Positions 8,210 to 21,246 of a DNA stretch of 64,000 nucleotides are shown one piece after another. A model generated the notes under the pieces. It was given only the letters and a program-made list of their open reading frames with translations, did not search any database and was not told the DNA's origin. The stretch lies in contig JARUXA010000002.1 in the NCBI GenBank assembly GCA_030433805.1, forward strand, positions 62,001 to 126,000, in the 5' to 3' direction. The stretch's first letter is position 1; each line of letters begins with the position of its first letter. Origin of the DNA: Sphingomonas sp. PsM26 (GTDB lineage: Bacteria > Pseudomonadota > Alphaproteobacteria > Sphingomonadales > Sphingomonadaceae). The translations under genes and the position numbers were made by a program.

Positions 8210-9711
8210 GCCTGGTCGAACCCGAAAGTCCGAGCCTTCTCAAGCGTGTAAGGCCGTAGCCCCATCGAGCGATATTCACCGATGATCTTTCCGTCGGCGC
8301 TTTCGTCGAGATATTCGAACTTGAACAGTTCCTGCGTGACGATCACCGGGCCTTCCATCCCGATCACTTCGGTCACGTTGGTGACGCGGCGCGAGCCGTC
8401 GCGCAGACGCTTGACCTGGATGATCATCTCGACCGAGTCCGCGATCTGGCGCGAAATCGCTTCCTTGGGCACCTTGATGTCCGACATCATCACCATGTTC
8501 TCCATACGCGCCAGCGCCTCACGCGGGGAGTTGGCGTGGAGCGTACACATCGAGCCGTCGTGACCGGTGTTCATCGCCGCCAACATGTCGAAACATTCGC
8601 TGCCACGGATTTCGCCGAGGATGATGCGATCCGGGCGCATACGCAGCGCGTTCTTGACGAGATCGCGGATGCTGATCTCGCCCTGACCCTCGAGGTTGGC
8701 CGGACGCGTTTCGAGCGGGAGCCAGTGCGGCTGTTGCAGGCGAAGTTCGGCGGCGTCCTCGATTGTCAGCACGCGCTCGCCGGGGTCGATTAGCTTGGAA
8801 AGCGCGTTGAGCATTGTCGTCTTGCCCGAACCGGTACCGCCCGAGATAACGACGTTGAAGCGGCAGGCGCCTGCGATCTTGAGCGCGGTCGCCATCTTGG
8901 GCGACATCGACCCGAAGCCCGCCATCATGTCGAGCGTGATTGGCTTGGCGGAAAACTTACGAATCGAGATCGCGGTCCCGCGGAGCGACAGCGGGGGAAC
9001 GATCACGTTGACGCGAGAGCCGTCCTTCAGGCGGGCGTCGGCGAGCGGCGTGGTCTGGTCGACACGACGGCCGACCGAGTTGCAGATGCGCTGTGCGATC
9101 TGGAACAGATGCTCCTCGTCGCGGAACTGGATCTGCGCGAGCTCTAGCTTACCCTTGCGCTCGACATAGGTCTGGTCGGGACCGTTGACCATGATGTCGG
9201 TGATGTTCGGGTCTGCGAGCAACTCCTCGAGCGGTCCGAGCCCAAGCAGTTCGTCAACGAGCACCTTTTCCAGCGCGAACTGTTCGCGGCGGTTGAGCGT
9301 CAGCTTCAGCTCGGCGAGCACTTCGCCGATGATCGGGCGAAATTCCTCGGCGAGTTCGTCCTTGTCGAGCGTGGCGGCGGCCTCTGGGTCGACGCGTTCG
9401 AGCAGGCGCGGAAGCACCTGTTCTTTGATCTTGTGGATCGAGCTTTCGAAGCCCTCGACCTTGGAGTTTCCGGCGTCGCCGGAGGATGCCTGCCGGTCAG
9501 CCAGACGCTGCATCGCATCCTGCTGCAGCGGCGGGATCGCACCGAACGGATCGATTTCGTCGGCGGATGTCGGCAGGGGCGGGAATTGCTCACCGCCGGC
9601 GTCGGCCTCTACCGACCGAACGCTGCCGCCGCCCTGCATTGGACGTGCCACGCCGAACGCAGGGCGAGAACCCTGTCCCACAATTCCGGGACGACGCCCA
9701 AATGCACTCAT
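8188..9711 (-). CDS. cpaF: CpaF/TadA-type secretion ATPase
   Basis: Cytoplasmic hexameric ATPase that powers Tad (Flp) pilus assembly or a related type II/IV machine. The 507 residues comprise a disordered N-terminus to about 90, the N-terminal CpaF domain, then the ATPase with Walker A GGTGSGKTT at 291-299. Aspartate box and Walker B regions follow in LTIEDAAELRLQQPHW and DRIILGEIRGSECFDML, and the His box in TGHDGSMCTLHANSPREAL. All catalytic motifs are intact. No other tad/cpa gene is beside it: upstream is atpC (84 bp away, same strand) and downstream is the convergent peptidase. It may be read from the atp operon or its own promoter. Confidence 0.92.
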   Translation of the reverse strand: MSAFGRRPGIVGQGSRPAFGVARPMQGGGSVRSVEADAGGEQFPPLPTSADEIDPFGAIPPLQQDAMQRLADRQASSGDAGNSKVEGFESSIHKIKEQVLPRLLERVDPEAAATLDKDELAEEFRPIIGEVLAELKLTLNRREQFALEKVLVDELLGLGPLEELLADPNITDIMVNGPDQTYVERKGKLELAQIQFRDEEHLFQIAQRICNSVGRRVDQTTPLADARLKDGSRVNVIVPPLSLRGTAISIRKFSAKPITLDMMAGFGSMSPKMATALKIAGACRFNVVISGGTGSGKTTMLNALSKLIDPGERVLTIEDAAELRLQQPHWLPLETRPANLEGQGEISIRDLVKNALRMRPDRIILGEIRGSECFDMLAAMNTGHDGSMCTLHANSPREALARMENMVMMSDIKVPKEAISRQIADSVEMIIQVKRLRDGSRRVTNVTEVIGMEGPVIVTQELFKFEYLDESADGKIIGEYRSMGLRPYTLEKARTFGFDQAYLEACL

Positions 9712-9795
9712 GCCGCTGTCTTTCCCATGATGGAATCAGGGTTAAGAGCGAACGGTTGATAATTGCCTAACTACGCGAGTCAGGGAGGCGTTCGA

Positions 9796-10047
9796 TCAGA
9801 CGACGCGCTCGGCCAGGACGGTGAGTCCGCGTGCACTGACCTCGGCAAAACCGCCTTCGATCGTGATCGTCTCGGGGGTGCCGTCGGGGGTGCGATAGAC
9901 CGACAGCGCGCCGTCGCGGATCGTCGACATGACGGGCGCATGGCCTTCGAGCACGCCGAAGTCGCCCTCGGTGCCGGGAACGACGACCATGTGGACCGAT
10001 TCGGAGCGAACCAGCTTTTCAGGCGTGACGAGTTCGAAGTGCAGCAT
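9796..10047 (-). CDS. atpC: ATP synthase F1 subunit epsilon
   Basis: Epsilon couples the central stalk to the rotor and restrains ATP hydrolysis. This 83-residue form contains essentially the N-terminal beta-sandwich ([43 protein letters not shown]) and lacks the two-helix C-terminal inhibitory domain seen in longer epsilons, as is common in alphaproteobacteria. The ATG at 10047 has AGAGAGAG upstream. It is last in atpHAGDC, separated from atpD by 127 bp that contain a 102-bp palindrome. Confidence 0.96.
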   Translation of the reverse strand: MLHFELVTPEKLVRSESVHMVVVPGTEGDFGVLEGHAPVMSTIRDGALSVYRTPDGTPETITIEGGFAEVSARGLTVLAERVV

Positions 10048-10062
10048 CGTATCTCTCTCTTC

Positions 10063-10164
10063 GCCCCGCCCCTTCAGGGGAGGGGGTGGGGGTGGGGGGT
10101 GTCTCACCGAGCATCAGCAGTGCTGGACTGCCCCACCCCAACCCCTCCCCTGAAGGGGAGGGGC
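10063..10164. repeat. Palindromic repeat, family A copy 1 (atpD/atpC junction)
   Basis: Imperfect inverted repeat with GCCCCGCCCCTTCAGGGG on the left and CCCCTGAAGGGGAGGGGC on the right, each arm itself containing a small hairpin, around a variable AT-richer centre. It matches copies at 28575 and 52001. Located inside an essential operon, it forms a strong RNA structure between atpD and atpC. Confidence 0.9.
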
Positions 10165-10174
10165 TTTTAGTAGT

Positions 10175-12555
<2,381 letters not shown>

Positions 12556-12580
12556 TTAGTTCGTCACCATTCCCAACCTG

Positions 12581-12673
12581 CCGTCATGCTGAACTTGTTT
12601 CAGCATCCACTCCTCCGCTTGCGAGCCCTGGGGCCGTTTCGCGGTGGACCCTGAAACAAGTTCAGGGTGACGG
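12581..12673. repeat. Palindromic repeat, family E (atpA/atpG junction)
   Basis: The left arm CCGTCATGCTGAACTTG and right arm CAAGTTCAGGGTGACGG pair, with TTTCAG/CTGAAA extending the stem, around a variable centre. It is the only copy in the window. Elements with a GAACTTGTTTCAG core are widespread in sphingomonad intergenic DNA. Confidence 0.85.
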
Positions 12674-12700
12674 CGGAGGGTGTCCGCCGTCAGCTTCCCT

Positions 12701-14792
<2,092 letters not shown>

Positions 14793-14980
14793 GCGATTAA
14801 GATCCTCTTGGACGTCGTAAGATGGCCCCACGGGGAATGAAGGCGGCAAAACGCGCCTCCAGATGGGTTGCCGGTTCGCTAGCATCGGGTTGCCGGGGAT
14901 GCAAGCCGTGCACTGAAATGTGTCCGGAGCGGGACGATCACGCCGCTGAACGCCAGAGACATACGGGTGCGGTAAAACCG

Positions 14981-15009
14981 TTGAGCATGCGGGCACCGGC
15001 GCGCTATGG
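14981..15009 (+). promoter_or_regulatory. Probable sigma-70 promoter of the dienelactone hydrolase gene
   Basis: TTGAGC and CTATGG are separated by exactly 17 bp, 26 bp before the ATG at 15035. The 14793-15034 gap is shared with the divergent atp operon, for which I see no equally good promoter. Confidence 0.5.
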
Positions 15010-15034
15010 CGCGCGCAGTGTTAAGGAGTAGCGT

Positions 15035-15706
15035 ATGCCCACGATCAACATGACGATGTCCGACGGTGCCGAAATTGCCGTCTATCACGCGCAGCCCAGC
15101 GGCAACCGGCGCGGTGGACTGGTGCTGGTGCAGGAAATCTTCGGCGTGACCGACCATATCCGCAGCCTGTGCGACGACTATGCCAAGGATGGCTTCGAGG
15201 TTCTCGCGCCAGCCGTGTTCGATCGCGAGCATCCGGGGTTCGAAGCAGAATATTCCGGCGACGGTTTCGCCCGCGGGGTCGAACTCGCGAGCAAGCTGCA
15301 TCCGTTCGAGCTGACGCTCGCCGACGTTCAGACGTGCATCGATTCGCTTGCCGACAAGGGGCCGGTGTTCGTCGTCGGCTATTGCTACGGCGGCTCGGTC
15401 GCTTGGAAGGCGGCGACGCAGTTGCAGAACGTCGCTGCGGTATCGGGATATTACGGCGCGATGATCCCCGATGCGGCGGACGAAGAACCCAAGGTTCCGA
15501 CGATCCTTCACTTCGGCAAGAATGACGATCATATCCCGATGGACGGCGTCCAGAAGGTGATTGACAAGGATTGGCCGAACGCGACGGTCTATGTCTACGA
15601 GGCGGGTCACGGCTTCAATTCGGATCGCCGCGCCGATTATGATGCGGAAAGCGCGAAGCTGGCCAAGCAGCGCACGCTCGAGCTGTTTGCCGCCAACGGG
15701 GGCTGA
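15035..15706 (+). CDS. Dienelactone hydrolase family protein
   Basis: Alpha/beta hydrolase of 223 residues, cytoplasmic (no signal peptide). Cys117 in VVGYCYGG is the nucleophile, Asp164/165 is in FGKNDDHIP and His191 in AGHGFN; Glu34 in VQEIFGV matches the Glu that activates Cys in true dienelactone hydrolases. Dienelactone hydrolases act in the chlorocatechol branch, but most family members in sphingomonads have unknown lactone or ester substrates, and no aromatic-degradation gene is nearby. A strong AAGGAG site lies just before the ATG. Confidence 0.9.
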   Translation: MPTINMTMSDGAEIAVYHAQPSGNRRGGLVLVQEIFGVTDHIRSLCDDYAKDGFEVLAPAVFDREHPGFEAEYSGDGFARGVELASKLHPFELTLADVQTCIDSLADKGPVFVVGYCYGGSVAWKAATQLQNVAAVSGYYGAMIPDAADEEPKVPTILHFGKNDDHIPMDGVQKVIDKDWPNATVYVYEAGHGFNSDRRADYDAESAKLAKQRTLELFAANGG

Positions 15707-15764
15707 TGCTTTGATCGCAAACGGCGGGATGTCCCGATATCCCGCCTAAGCGTATACCGACGGC

Positions 15765-16802
15765 ATGACGCAGACCTTCCTTCTCGATCCCGACATCGCC
15801 TGGGCCGCGTTCGAGGCGCGGGACCGGCATAGCGACGGGCGCTTCGTCGGCGCGGTGCGGACCACCGGCATCTACTGCAAGCCGAGCTGTCCGGCACGGC
15901 ATCCCAAACGCGAGCATGTGACCTTCTACCGTGATCCGGCCGAAGCGCGCGAAGCGGGCTATCGTGCGTGTCTTCGTTGCAAACCCGATGAGGTCGGGCG
16001 CGACCGGATCGCCGTGGCGCAAGCGGTGGCGCTGCTGGCTGCGGCGGAGGAAATGATCGGGCTCGACGATCTCGCGTTGCAGGTCGGATACGCCCCGCAC
16101 CACTTCCATCGTCTGTTCAAACGGGCAACTGGCGTAACGCCCGCTGCCTATGCGCGCGGCTTGCGAGCGCAGCGTGCCGCGAAGGCGCTGACGGGAAACG
16201 CGAGCGTGACCGCCGCTATCTATGACGCGGGATATTCGGCGCCGAGTCGCTTTTATGAGGATGGCGCGAAACGGTTGGGGATGAGCCCGAGCGCCTGGAA
16301 GCGCGGCGGGGCAGGGGTGACGATCCGCTGGACGATTGCAGATACCAGCCTCGGCGCGATGCTCGTCGCCGCGACCGACCGAGGCTTGTGCCGCGTTTCG
16401 TTTGATGAAGACGAAGCCGCGCTTTGTGCGCGGTTTCCCAATGCAGAGATTGTGGAAGGCGGGTCGGCGCTTGCTGCGCTCGCTGCGCAGGTCGTCGCCA
16501 GCGTCGAATCACCTGAGCGCGATCACGATCTGCCGCTCGACGTGCAGGGTACTGCGTTCCAGGAGGCGATCTGGCAGGCGCTTCGCGCAATCCCGCTGGG
16601 GGAAACGCGCAGCTATGCCGAACTTGCCGCGATGGTCGGCAACCCGGGGGCAGTCCGTGCGGCCGGGACCGCATGCGGCGCAAATCCGGTGGCGATCGTT
16701 GTCCCCTGCCACCGCGTACAGCGCGGTGACGGGACGCTTGGCGGCTATGCATATGGGGTCGATCGCAAGGTTGTCTTGCGCAAGCGGGAACGACACGACT
16801 GA
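15765..16802 (+). CDS. ada: Ada: methyl-DNA repair protein and transcription activator
   Basis: Bifunctional alkylation-damage protein. The N-terminal zinc domain has Cys38, Cys42, Cys69 and Cys72 at the Escherichia coli Ada positions; Cys38 takes a methyl group from phosphotriesters and switches on DNA binding. An AraC-type helix-turn-helix (about 85-180) contains the HHFHRLFKRATGVTPAAYA signature. The C-terminal O6-methylguanine methyltransferase domain carries PCHRV with Cys315 as acceptor. The protein is 345 residues, full length. It stands alone: no alkB or alkA follows. Confidence 0.96.
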   Translation: MTQTFLLDPDIAWAAFEARDRHSDGRFVGAVRTTGIYCKPSCPARHPKREHVTFYRDPAEAREAGYRACLRCKPDEVGRDRIAVAQAVALLAAAEEMIGLDDLALQVGYAPHHFHRLFKRATGVTPAAYARGLRAQRAAKALTGNASVTAAIYDAGYSAPSRFYEDGAKRLGMSPSAWKRGGAGVTIRWTIADTSLGAMLVAATDRGLCRVSFDEDEAALCARFPNAEIVEGGSALAALAAQVVASVESPERDHDLPLDVQGTAFQEAIWQALRAIPLGETRSYAELAAMVGNPGAVRAAGTACGANPVAIVVPCHRVQRGDGTLGGYAYGVDRKVVLRKRERHD

Positions 16803-16864
16803 GTATTGTCCTTTGGGCTACCATGACAGATAGCATGGCAGTTCATTGGGGGACTTAATCGATC

Positions 16865-17752
16865 ATGCTGCCGACCGAACCGAATACACCACCGAACAGC
16901 CGCATCTGGCGCTTCATTCACTTCCCGCTGGTCCTCATCTTTATCGGGTTTGTCTTCGTCTTCGGTGGCCAGATCGTCGCGAGCATGTTCGCCAAGCTGT
17001 CGCCGCCGCTGAAGGGAACGCCGGTCAGCGTCTTGCAGGCAACAGCGTTCGCGGCGCTGATTGCAGGGGCGTATGTCGCGTTCGTTCGGCTGATCGAACG
17101 TCGCCCTGTCGAGGAGTTCGGCGCTGCGGGTTGGGCGCGCGAACTCGGCGCAGGGTTCGGCGCGGGGCTTTTGCTGTTCAGTGCGGTGATCGGGGTGATC
17201 GCCTTGTTCGGGGGATATCGCGTCGTCGGTACGGGGACGGTGGCGTCGCTTTACCCCGCCGCGGCGATGGCGATCCTGTCCGGCGTGGTCGAGGAGATCG
17301 TGCTGCGGGGGCTGTTCTTCCGCCTGCTCGAACGATTGCTCGGCAGCTGGATCGCGCTGGCGCTGTCGGCTGCGCTGTTCGGGGCGCTCCATCTCGGCAA
17401 TCCCGGCGCGACGGTTTCGGCTGCGGTCGCGATCGCTCTGGAAGCAGGCGTCATGCTTGCGGCGCTCTACATGCTGACGCGGCGGCTGTGGGCTGCGATC
17501 GGGCTGCATGCGGCGTGGAACTTCGCGCAAGGCGGGATCTACGGCATCGCAGTGTCGGGCTTCAAGCAGACCGGGTTGCTCGTGCCATCGGTGCAGGGGC
17601 CGGAATGGTTGACAGGCGGCCGTTTCGGTGCGGAAGCATCGCTGCCCGCGGTGTTGGTCGACACCGCGTTTGGGGTCGCCTTGCTTGTCCTGGCATATCG
17701 TCGCGGGCGGTTCGTCGCTCCGATGTGGGTGCGTGGGCGCTCACCCGCCTGA
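16865..17752 (+). CDS. CPBP-family intramembrane metalloprotease
   Basis: Multi-pass inner-membrane protein of 295 residues related to Rce1/CAAX proteases. Three motifs of the family are intact: EEIVLRG (Glu143, Glu144, Arg148), FGALHLGN (His176) and GLHAAWNF (His214, Asn219), which together hold the catalytic metal site. Seven or eight hydrophobic segments are visible. Bacterial members act in self-immunity, bacteriocin maturation or unknown processing; no peptide gene is adjacent. Its 3' end overlaps the convergent protease gene by 12 bp. Confidence 0.9.
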   Translation: MLPTEPNTPPNSRIWRFIHFPLVLIFIGFVFVFGGQIVASMFAKLSPPLKGTPVSVLQATAFAALIAGAYVAFVRLIERRPVEEFGAAGWARELGAGFGAGLLLFSAVIGVIALFGGYRVVGTGTVASLYPAAAMAILSGVVEEIVLRGLFFRLLERLLGSWIALALSAALFGALHLGNPGATVSAAVAIALEAGVMLAALYMLTRRLWAAIGLHAAWNFAQGGIYGIAVSGFKQTGLLVPSVQGPEWLTGGRFGAEASLPAVLVDTAFGVALLVLAYRRGRFVAPMWVRGRSPA

Positions 17753-19297
17753 CCCGGTGTCGGCGGAGCAGGTATAAGCGATCTTTTCATTGGGCTGCGG
17801 GGGCAGGGCGGTGCGGATCGCCGCCTGCTGCGTCGCCAGATTGGCACGCCCCGCCTCGTCGGGCGAACACGCCTTGATTGTGACCTGCGAACGGATCTTG
17901 CGGACCGTGTCCATCTGATCCGCCGACAGGAAATAGCGCCGCGTGACATATTGGCGCGTGGCGGGGTCAAATTGCATGACCGAGACGGTCTGCTCTTCGG
18001 TCGGCACCAGGATGCGGTCCCATTTGCTGCCGTTCTCGGCATATTGCGTGCGACCGTTCATGCAGCCTGCATTGCCCCAGTCGATCAGGACGTCAGTCGT
18101 CTGCGAGGAGACGACGCGGCTGCGTTCGGGGACGAAGCGACACACCAGCTTGCCGAGTGCCGCAGTCGACGACACCGCCGCCGAAGACGCGACGGCTACC
18201 GGCGACGCGCCACCCTTGGGCAGTAGCGTCTCACCCGTCGGACGCAGGACGAACACCACGACCGCGCCGAGCATCAGCGCGCCACCGCCCGCCCAGCCCC
18301 AGATTGCCCGGCGGCGTTGCCCCTGAAGGTCGAACAGCGCGCCCGCGCCGATCCCCATCGCGCCAAGCACCAGCAGCAGCGTCGCGATCGCCATGACATT
18401 CTCGCGGCGGCGATCTGCGGCAATCCGCGCGGTGCCCAACGTACCCTGCTGTTCGAGCGCCGCGCGTTCAGCGGCCGCACGCCGCGCGGCGTCGGCGGCG
18501 CTCAGCGCCTGCGCGTCGGCATCACGGTCCGCTTTGTCGACATCGGCGATGCTGGTGCAGGGGGTGCCGACCGACGCGTAAGGCTGCTTTGCGCGCGCGA
18601 GGAAGGCGGCCACTTCGCTGTTGGCGATCGCGAAGCCGAAATTGGTGTCGCCTTCTTCCCCTTGGGTGATCGCCGAATTGACGCCGATCACCCGCCCGCA
18701 TGGGTCGAGCAACGGCCCGCCTGAATTGCCGCGTGCGATGCCCGCGGTGTGGAGCATCACTGCGGTACCCGACATCTGTCGCCGCCCGGAGAACACGCCC
18801 TCCGACCGGATCGGCGACAGCGGATGGATATAATCCGCCGCGGACCGCGCGGTCGCGAGATCGACGTTGCCGGGATAGCCCAGCGCGGTCACGTCGCTGC
18901 CTTCGTCGACCGGCCCGGTATAGAGCGCGACCGTCGGCAGACGGGCTCCGGTGAATTCGATCAGCGCGAGATCATGCACCGTGTCGATCGCGATGACCTT
19001 GCCTTCGACGCCCTTGGTGCCCTCCGACGGCACCACGCCGATCACCACGTTGCCGGGGTAGCGGGCGGCGAGCTCGACGACGTGGGCATTGGTGACGATG
19101 CGGTTGGGCGAGACTGCGAAGCCGCTGCCGTGGCCGAACCCCACGACTTCGTCGTCGACGATCGCGATCGTGACGACGCGGACGACGCTGCGCGCGGTGG
19201 CGGAGATATCGTCGGCGCGAGCGGGAGCGGTCGATGTTACGAGCAACAACATCGCGGCCAGAAGCCGGACGATCGGGAGGTAGGTGTTCGCGCTCAT
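17741..19297 (-). CDS. Trypsin-like serine protease with membrane anchors and C-terminal domain
   Basis: The 518-residue protein has a signal peptide (cleavage near APARA), then a chymotrypsin-fold domain with His72 in TNAHVV, Asp109 in VHDLALIEF and Ser192 in ARGNSGGP. There is no PDZ domain, unlike DegP. After an Ala-rich helical stretch come two hydrophobic segments (IATLLLVLGAMGIGAGALF and GGGALMLGAVVVFVL) and a Cys-containing C-terminal domain of about 140 residues that I do not recognise. The catalytic domain should face the periplasm. The ATG at 19297 gives a clean signal peptide; a Met 13 codons upstream is an alternative. Confidence 0.85.
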   Translation of the reverse strand: MSANTYLPIVRLLAAMLLLVTSTAPARADDISATARSVVRVVTIAIVDDEVVGFGHGSGFAVSPNRIVTNAHVVELAARYPGNVVIGVVPSEGTKGVEGKVIAIDTVHDLALIEFTGARLPTVALYTGPVDEGSDVTALGYPGNVDLATARSAADYIHPLSPIRSEGVFSGRRQMSGTAVMLHTAGIARGNSGGPLLDPCGRVIGVNSAITQGEEGDTNFGFAIANSEVAAFLARAKQPYASVGTPCTSIADVDKADRDADAQALSAADAARRAAAERAALEQQGTLGTARIAADRRRENVMAIATLLLVLGAMGIGAGALFDLQGQRRRAIWGWAGGGALMLGAVVVFVLRPTGETLLPKGGASPVAVASSAAVSSTAALGKLVCRFVPERSRVVSSQTTDVLIDWGNAGCMNGRTQYAENGSKWDRILVPTEEQTVSVMQFDPATRQYVTRRYFLSADQMDTVRKIRSQVTIKACSPDEAGRANLATQQAAIRTALPPQPNEKIAYTCSADTGSGG

Positions 19298-19461
19298 CCC
19301 GCCGATCTGACAAAAAGCGGCCCGGAATGACAGCATAAAGGCGTCAGCCCGTCGCTGTGCCCCGCCGAACTGCGCCAAATTGGACCCAGTCGGATGCCGC
19401 GCCGTCGCGAAACTGGGATACTTTCGCGGTGCCAGTCGCAGTTTCGTGGAAAGGCACGGCC

Positions 19462-20055
19462 ATGGTCTACCTCACGTCGTTCGAAGTCCTCGCGCAGCCG
19501 CTCGTCCCCGGGCTTCAGACGCCCTTCGTACAGCAGGGCACGTTCATACAGGTTTCGAACCTGTCGACGACAGCCTGCGCGATAAGCCTCAACTTTACCC
19601 CCTCGCCGGCCTTTGTCGCCGCCGACCTAGTGGTCGATTATGTCGACAATTCGGGAAATGTGACGAACTACGGGGCCAGTACGTTCCTGGCTTCACCGAT
19701 TGGGTTCAATTCGATCACTATCCCCGGCGGAGGAACCTACATTTTCGGGGTACAATACACGCCCCCTGCAGCGACACCAACACCAACACCAACACCAACT
19801 CCATCACCGACCCCCACACCGGCTCCGACTCCCCCACCGACCCCGACGCCGACCCCGCCACCAACCTCAACACCCGAATCCGGCGTGGCCGTCCGGGGAT
19901 ATGTGACGCTCACAGCACCGGTCGGTACCTCGCTGTTGGTGGCCGCAACGATCCGACAGGTCTTCTTCAATTATACCGTCGACAAGATCCTCTTGGACGT
20001 CAGCGAGGCGGCCTATGCGCTGCCGCTCACCAATGGCCCGTTGCAGCAGTTCTGA
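19462..20055 (+). CDS. Unknown protein with Pro-Thr repeat linker
   Basis: A 197-residue protein of unknown function. Residues 1-100 are beta-rich and hydrophobic with VSNLSTTACAISLNFTPSP and NSITIPGGGTYIFGVQYTPP, reminiscent of a small beta-sandwich. Then comes a Pro-Thr-rich linker (about 104-135) encoded by near-perfect ACACCA hexamers, followed by another short beta domain. No clear signal peptide is present. The ATG has GGAAAGG upstream. The stop is 2 bp before the GTG of the lipase gene, so the two are very likely translated together and may act as a pair. Confidence 0.7.
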   Translation: MVYLTSFEVLAQPLVPGLQTPFVQQGTFIQVSNLSTTACAISLNFTPSPAFVAADLVVDYVDNSGNVTNYGASTFLASPIGFNSITIPGGGTYIFGVQYTPPAATPTPTPTPTPSPTPTPAPTPPPTPTPTPPPTSTPESGVAVRGYVTLTAPVGTSLLVAATIRQVFFNYTVDKILLDVSEAAYALPLTNGPLQQF

Positions 20056-20057
20056 CG

Positions 20058-21065
20058 GTGACGATCCCCGCCGCCACACCCGCCGCAACCGACCCGCTCG
20101 CGCCGATGCTCATGACGTTCGCGGGGATCGCCTATGGTAAACCGGCCGCGATCCCGCACTATCTCGGACCGGATACCCTGACGGCGGAACATTGGAGCAT
20201 CGTCTGGATCGCCGACGATCTGGCGGTTCCGGTCAACTTCGCCTTCATCGCCAAAAACGCAAGCACCGGCGCCTATGCGATCGCAATCCGCGGCACCTAC
20301 CCCGATCCGTTCTCCTCCGCTTATTGGGACGACGCGAACGAGGATAGCCCGATCGGACCGATGCATTCCTGGCCCGGCGCGACCGATTCCCTTGCGCAAG
20401 TAGCGGGTGGCACCTGGGCGGGGTTCCAGAGCCTTCTTGCGCTGCAGGGGGCGGGACAATCCCTGGCACAGGCGATCGCCGCCTTGCCAGCAACCGCGAC
20501 GGTGTATGTGACCGGGCATAGTCTGGGCGGAACACTCGCGCCGGTGATCGCGTTGTGGATGAGCGACCAGCCCAAATTTCCGGTACCGAGTGTCTATGCT
20601 TTCGCCGGAATGACCCCGGGTAACGCAGCCTTCGCGGCGCTGTTCGGCCCGGGCACCCCCCTGGCCGGGCGGGTCTGGCGGTACAATAACACGCTTGATA
20701 CGGTCGGCTATGGTTGGGATCGGGTCCTCGATACGCGCAAATTCTATCAGCCGGCACCCAATGGTGGCCTGCTGATCGAGGGCGTGATTGGGGCTATGGC
20801 GCTTCGGCTGTTGCCCTATGGCTATACCGGTTTCGGTACGATCGTCGCGCTGCCGGGGGTATTGCGGACGCCGACGATGGACTGCGAATTCGTCGCCTAT
20901 CTACTCGAAACGCTCCACCAGCACATGCCCGATACGTATCTAGCCTTGCTAGGGGCATCGCCGCTGCCCTTTGCCATTGGTTTCGGCACGGTCGTGGCGC
21001 CGCGCGACGTTCCCGACGTTGTGGCGCAAACAAGCATTTTGCACGCGTCCCCGACCTTCCTTTAA
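20058..21065 (+). CDS. Class 3 lipase family protein
   Basis: A 335-residue alpha/beta hydrolase with the lipase box GHSLGG (Ser155) preceded by ATVYVT, and upstream YAIAIRGTYPDP matching the oxyanion region of class 3 (fungal-type) lipases. LRTPTMDCEFVAYLLETLHQHMPDTY near the C-terminus supplies candidate Asp/His residues. It has no recognisable signal peptide. The GTG start immediately follows the stop of the Pro-Thr protein, so translation is probably coupled. Lipids or polyesters are plausible substrates; the partner protein may serve binding or export. Confidence 0.83.
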   Translation: MTIPAATPAATDPLAPMLMTFAGIAYGKPAAIPHYLGPDTLTAEHWSIVWIADDLAVPVNFAFIAKNASTGAYAIAIRGTYPDPFSSAYWDDANEDSPIGPMHSWPGATDSLAQVAGGTWAGFQSLLALQGAGQSLAQAIAALPATATVYVTGHSLGGTLAPVIALWMSDQPKFPVPSVYAFAGMTPGNAAFAALFGPGTPLAGRVWRYNNTLDTVGYGWDRVLDTRKFYQPAPNGGLLIEGVIGAMALRLLPYGYTGFGTIVALPGVLRTPTMDCEFVAYLLETLHQHMPDTYLALLGASPLPFAIGFGTVVAPRDVPDVVAQTSILHASPTFL

Positions 21066-21246
21066 TCTCGACCGGACCGATTGGGTCGGGTTCGATGAAG
21101 ATGATCCTCATCGGGGAGCAACCGGAATCAGGCAGGTGAAACGCGCGACGGTCGGTCCGTCGCGTCATGATTTGCTGCTTGATAGTCGCATGTCTCACGA
21201 AAGTCCCGTAGCGAGGGTCCCTCGGTATCGGCGAAGAAGCGAGTAA

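Noticed and set aside
10063-10164. Family A palindrome read as a plain rho-independent terminator of atpD
   Set aside because: The same structure occurs inside coding sequence and between divergent genes, and atpC lies downstream on the same strand, so it is a dispersed repeat first; any transcription effect is secondary.
15637-15897. Small minus-strand frames across the dienelactone hydrolase/ada junction
   Set aside because: Both flanking genes are well supported on the plus strand; these frames have no ribosome site and no hydrophobic or domain signal.
16811-16840. CTGTCAT and CTGCCAT on the minus strand, possible second PHO box
   Set aside because: Spacing is 12 bp rather than 11, one half-site is degenerate, and no gene starts downstream in that direction.
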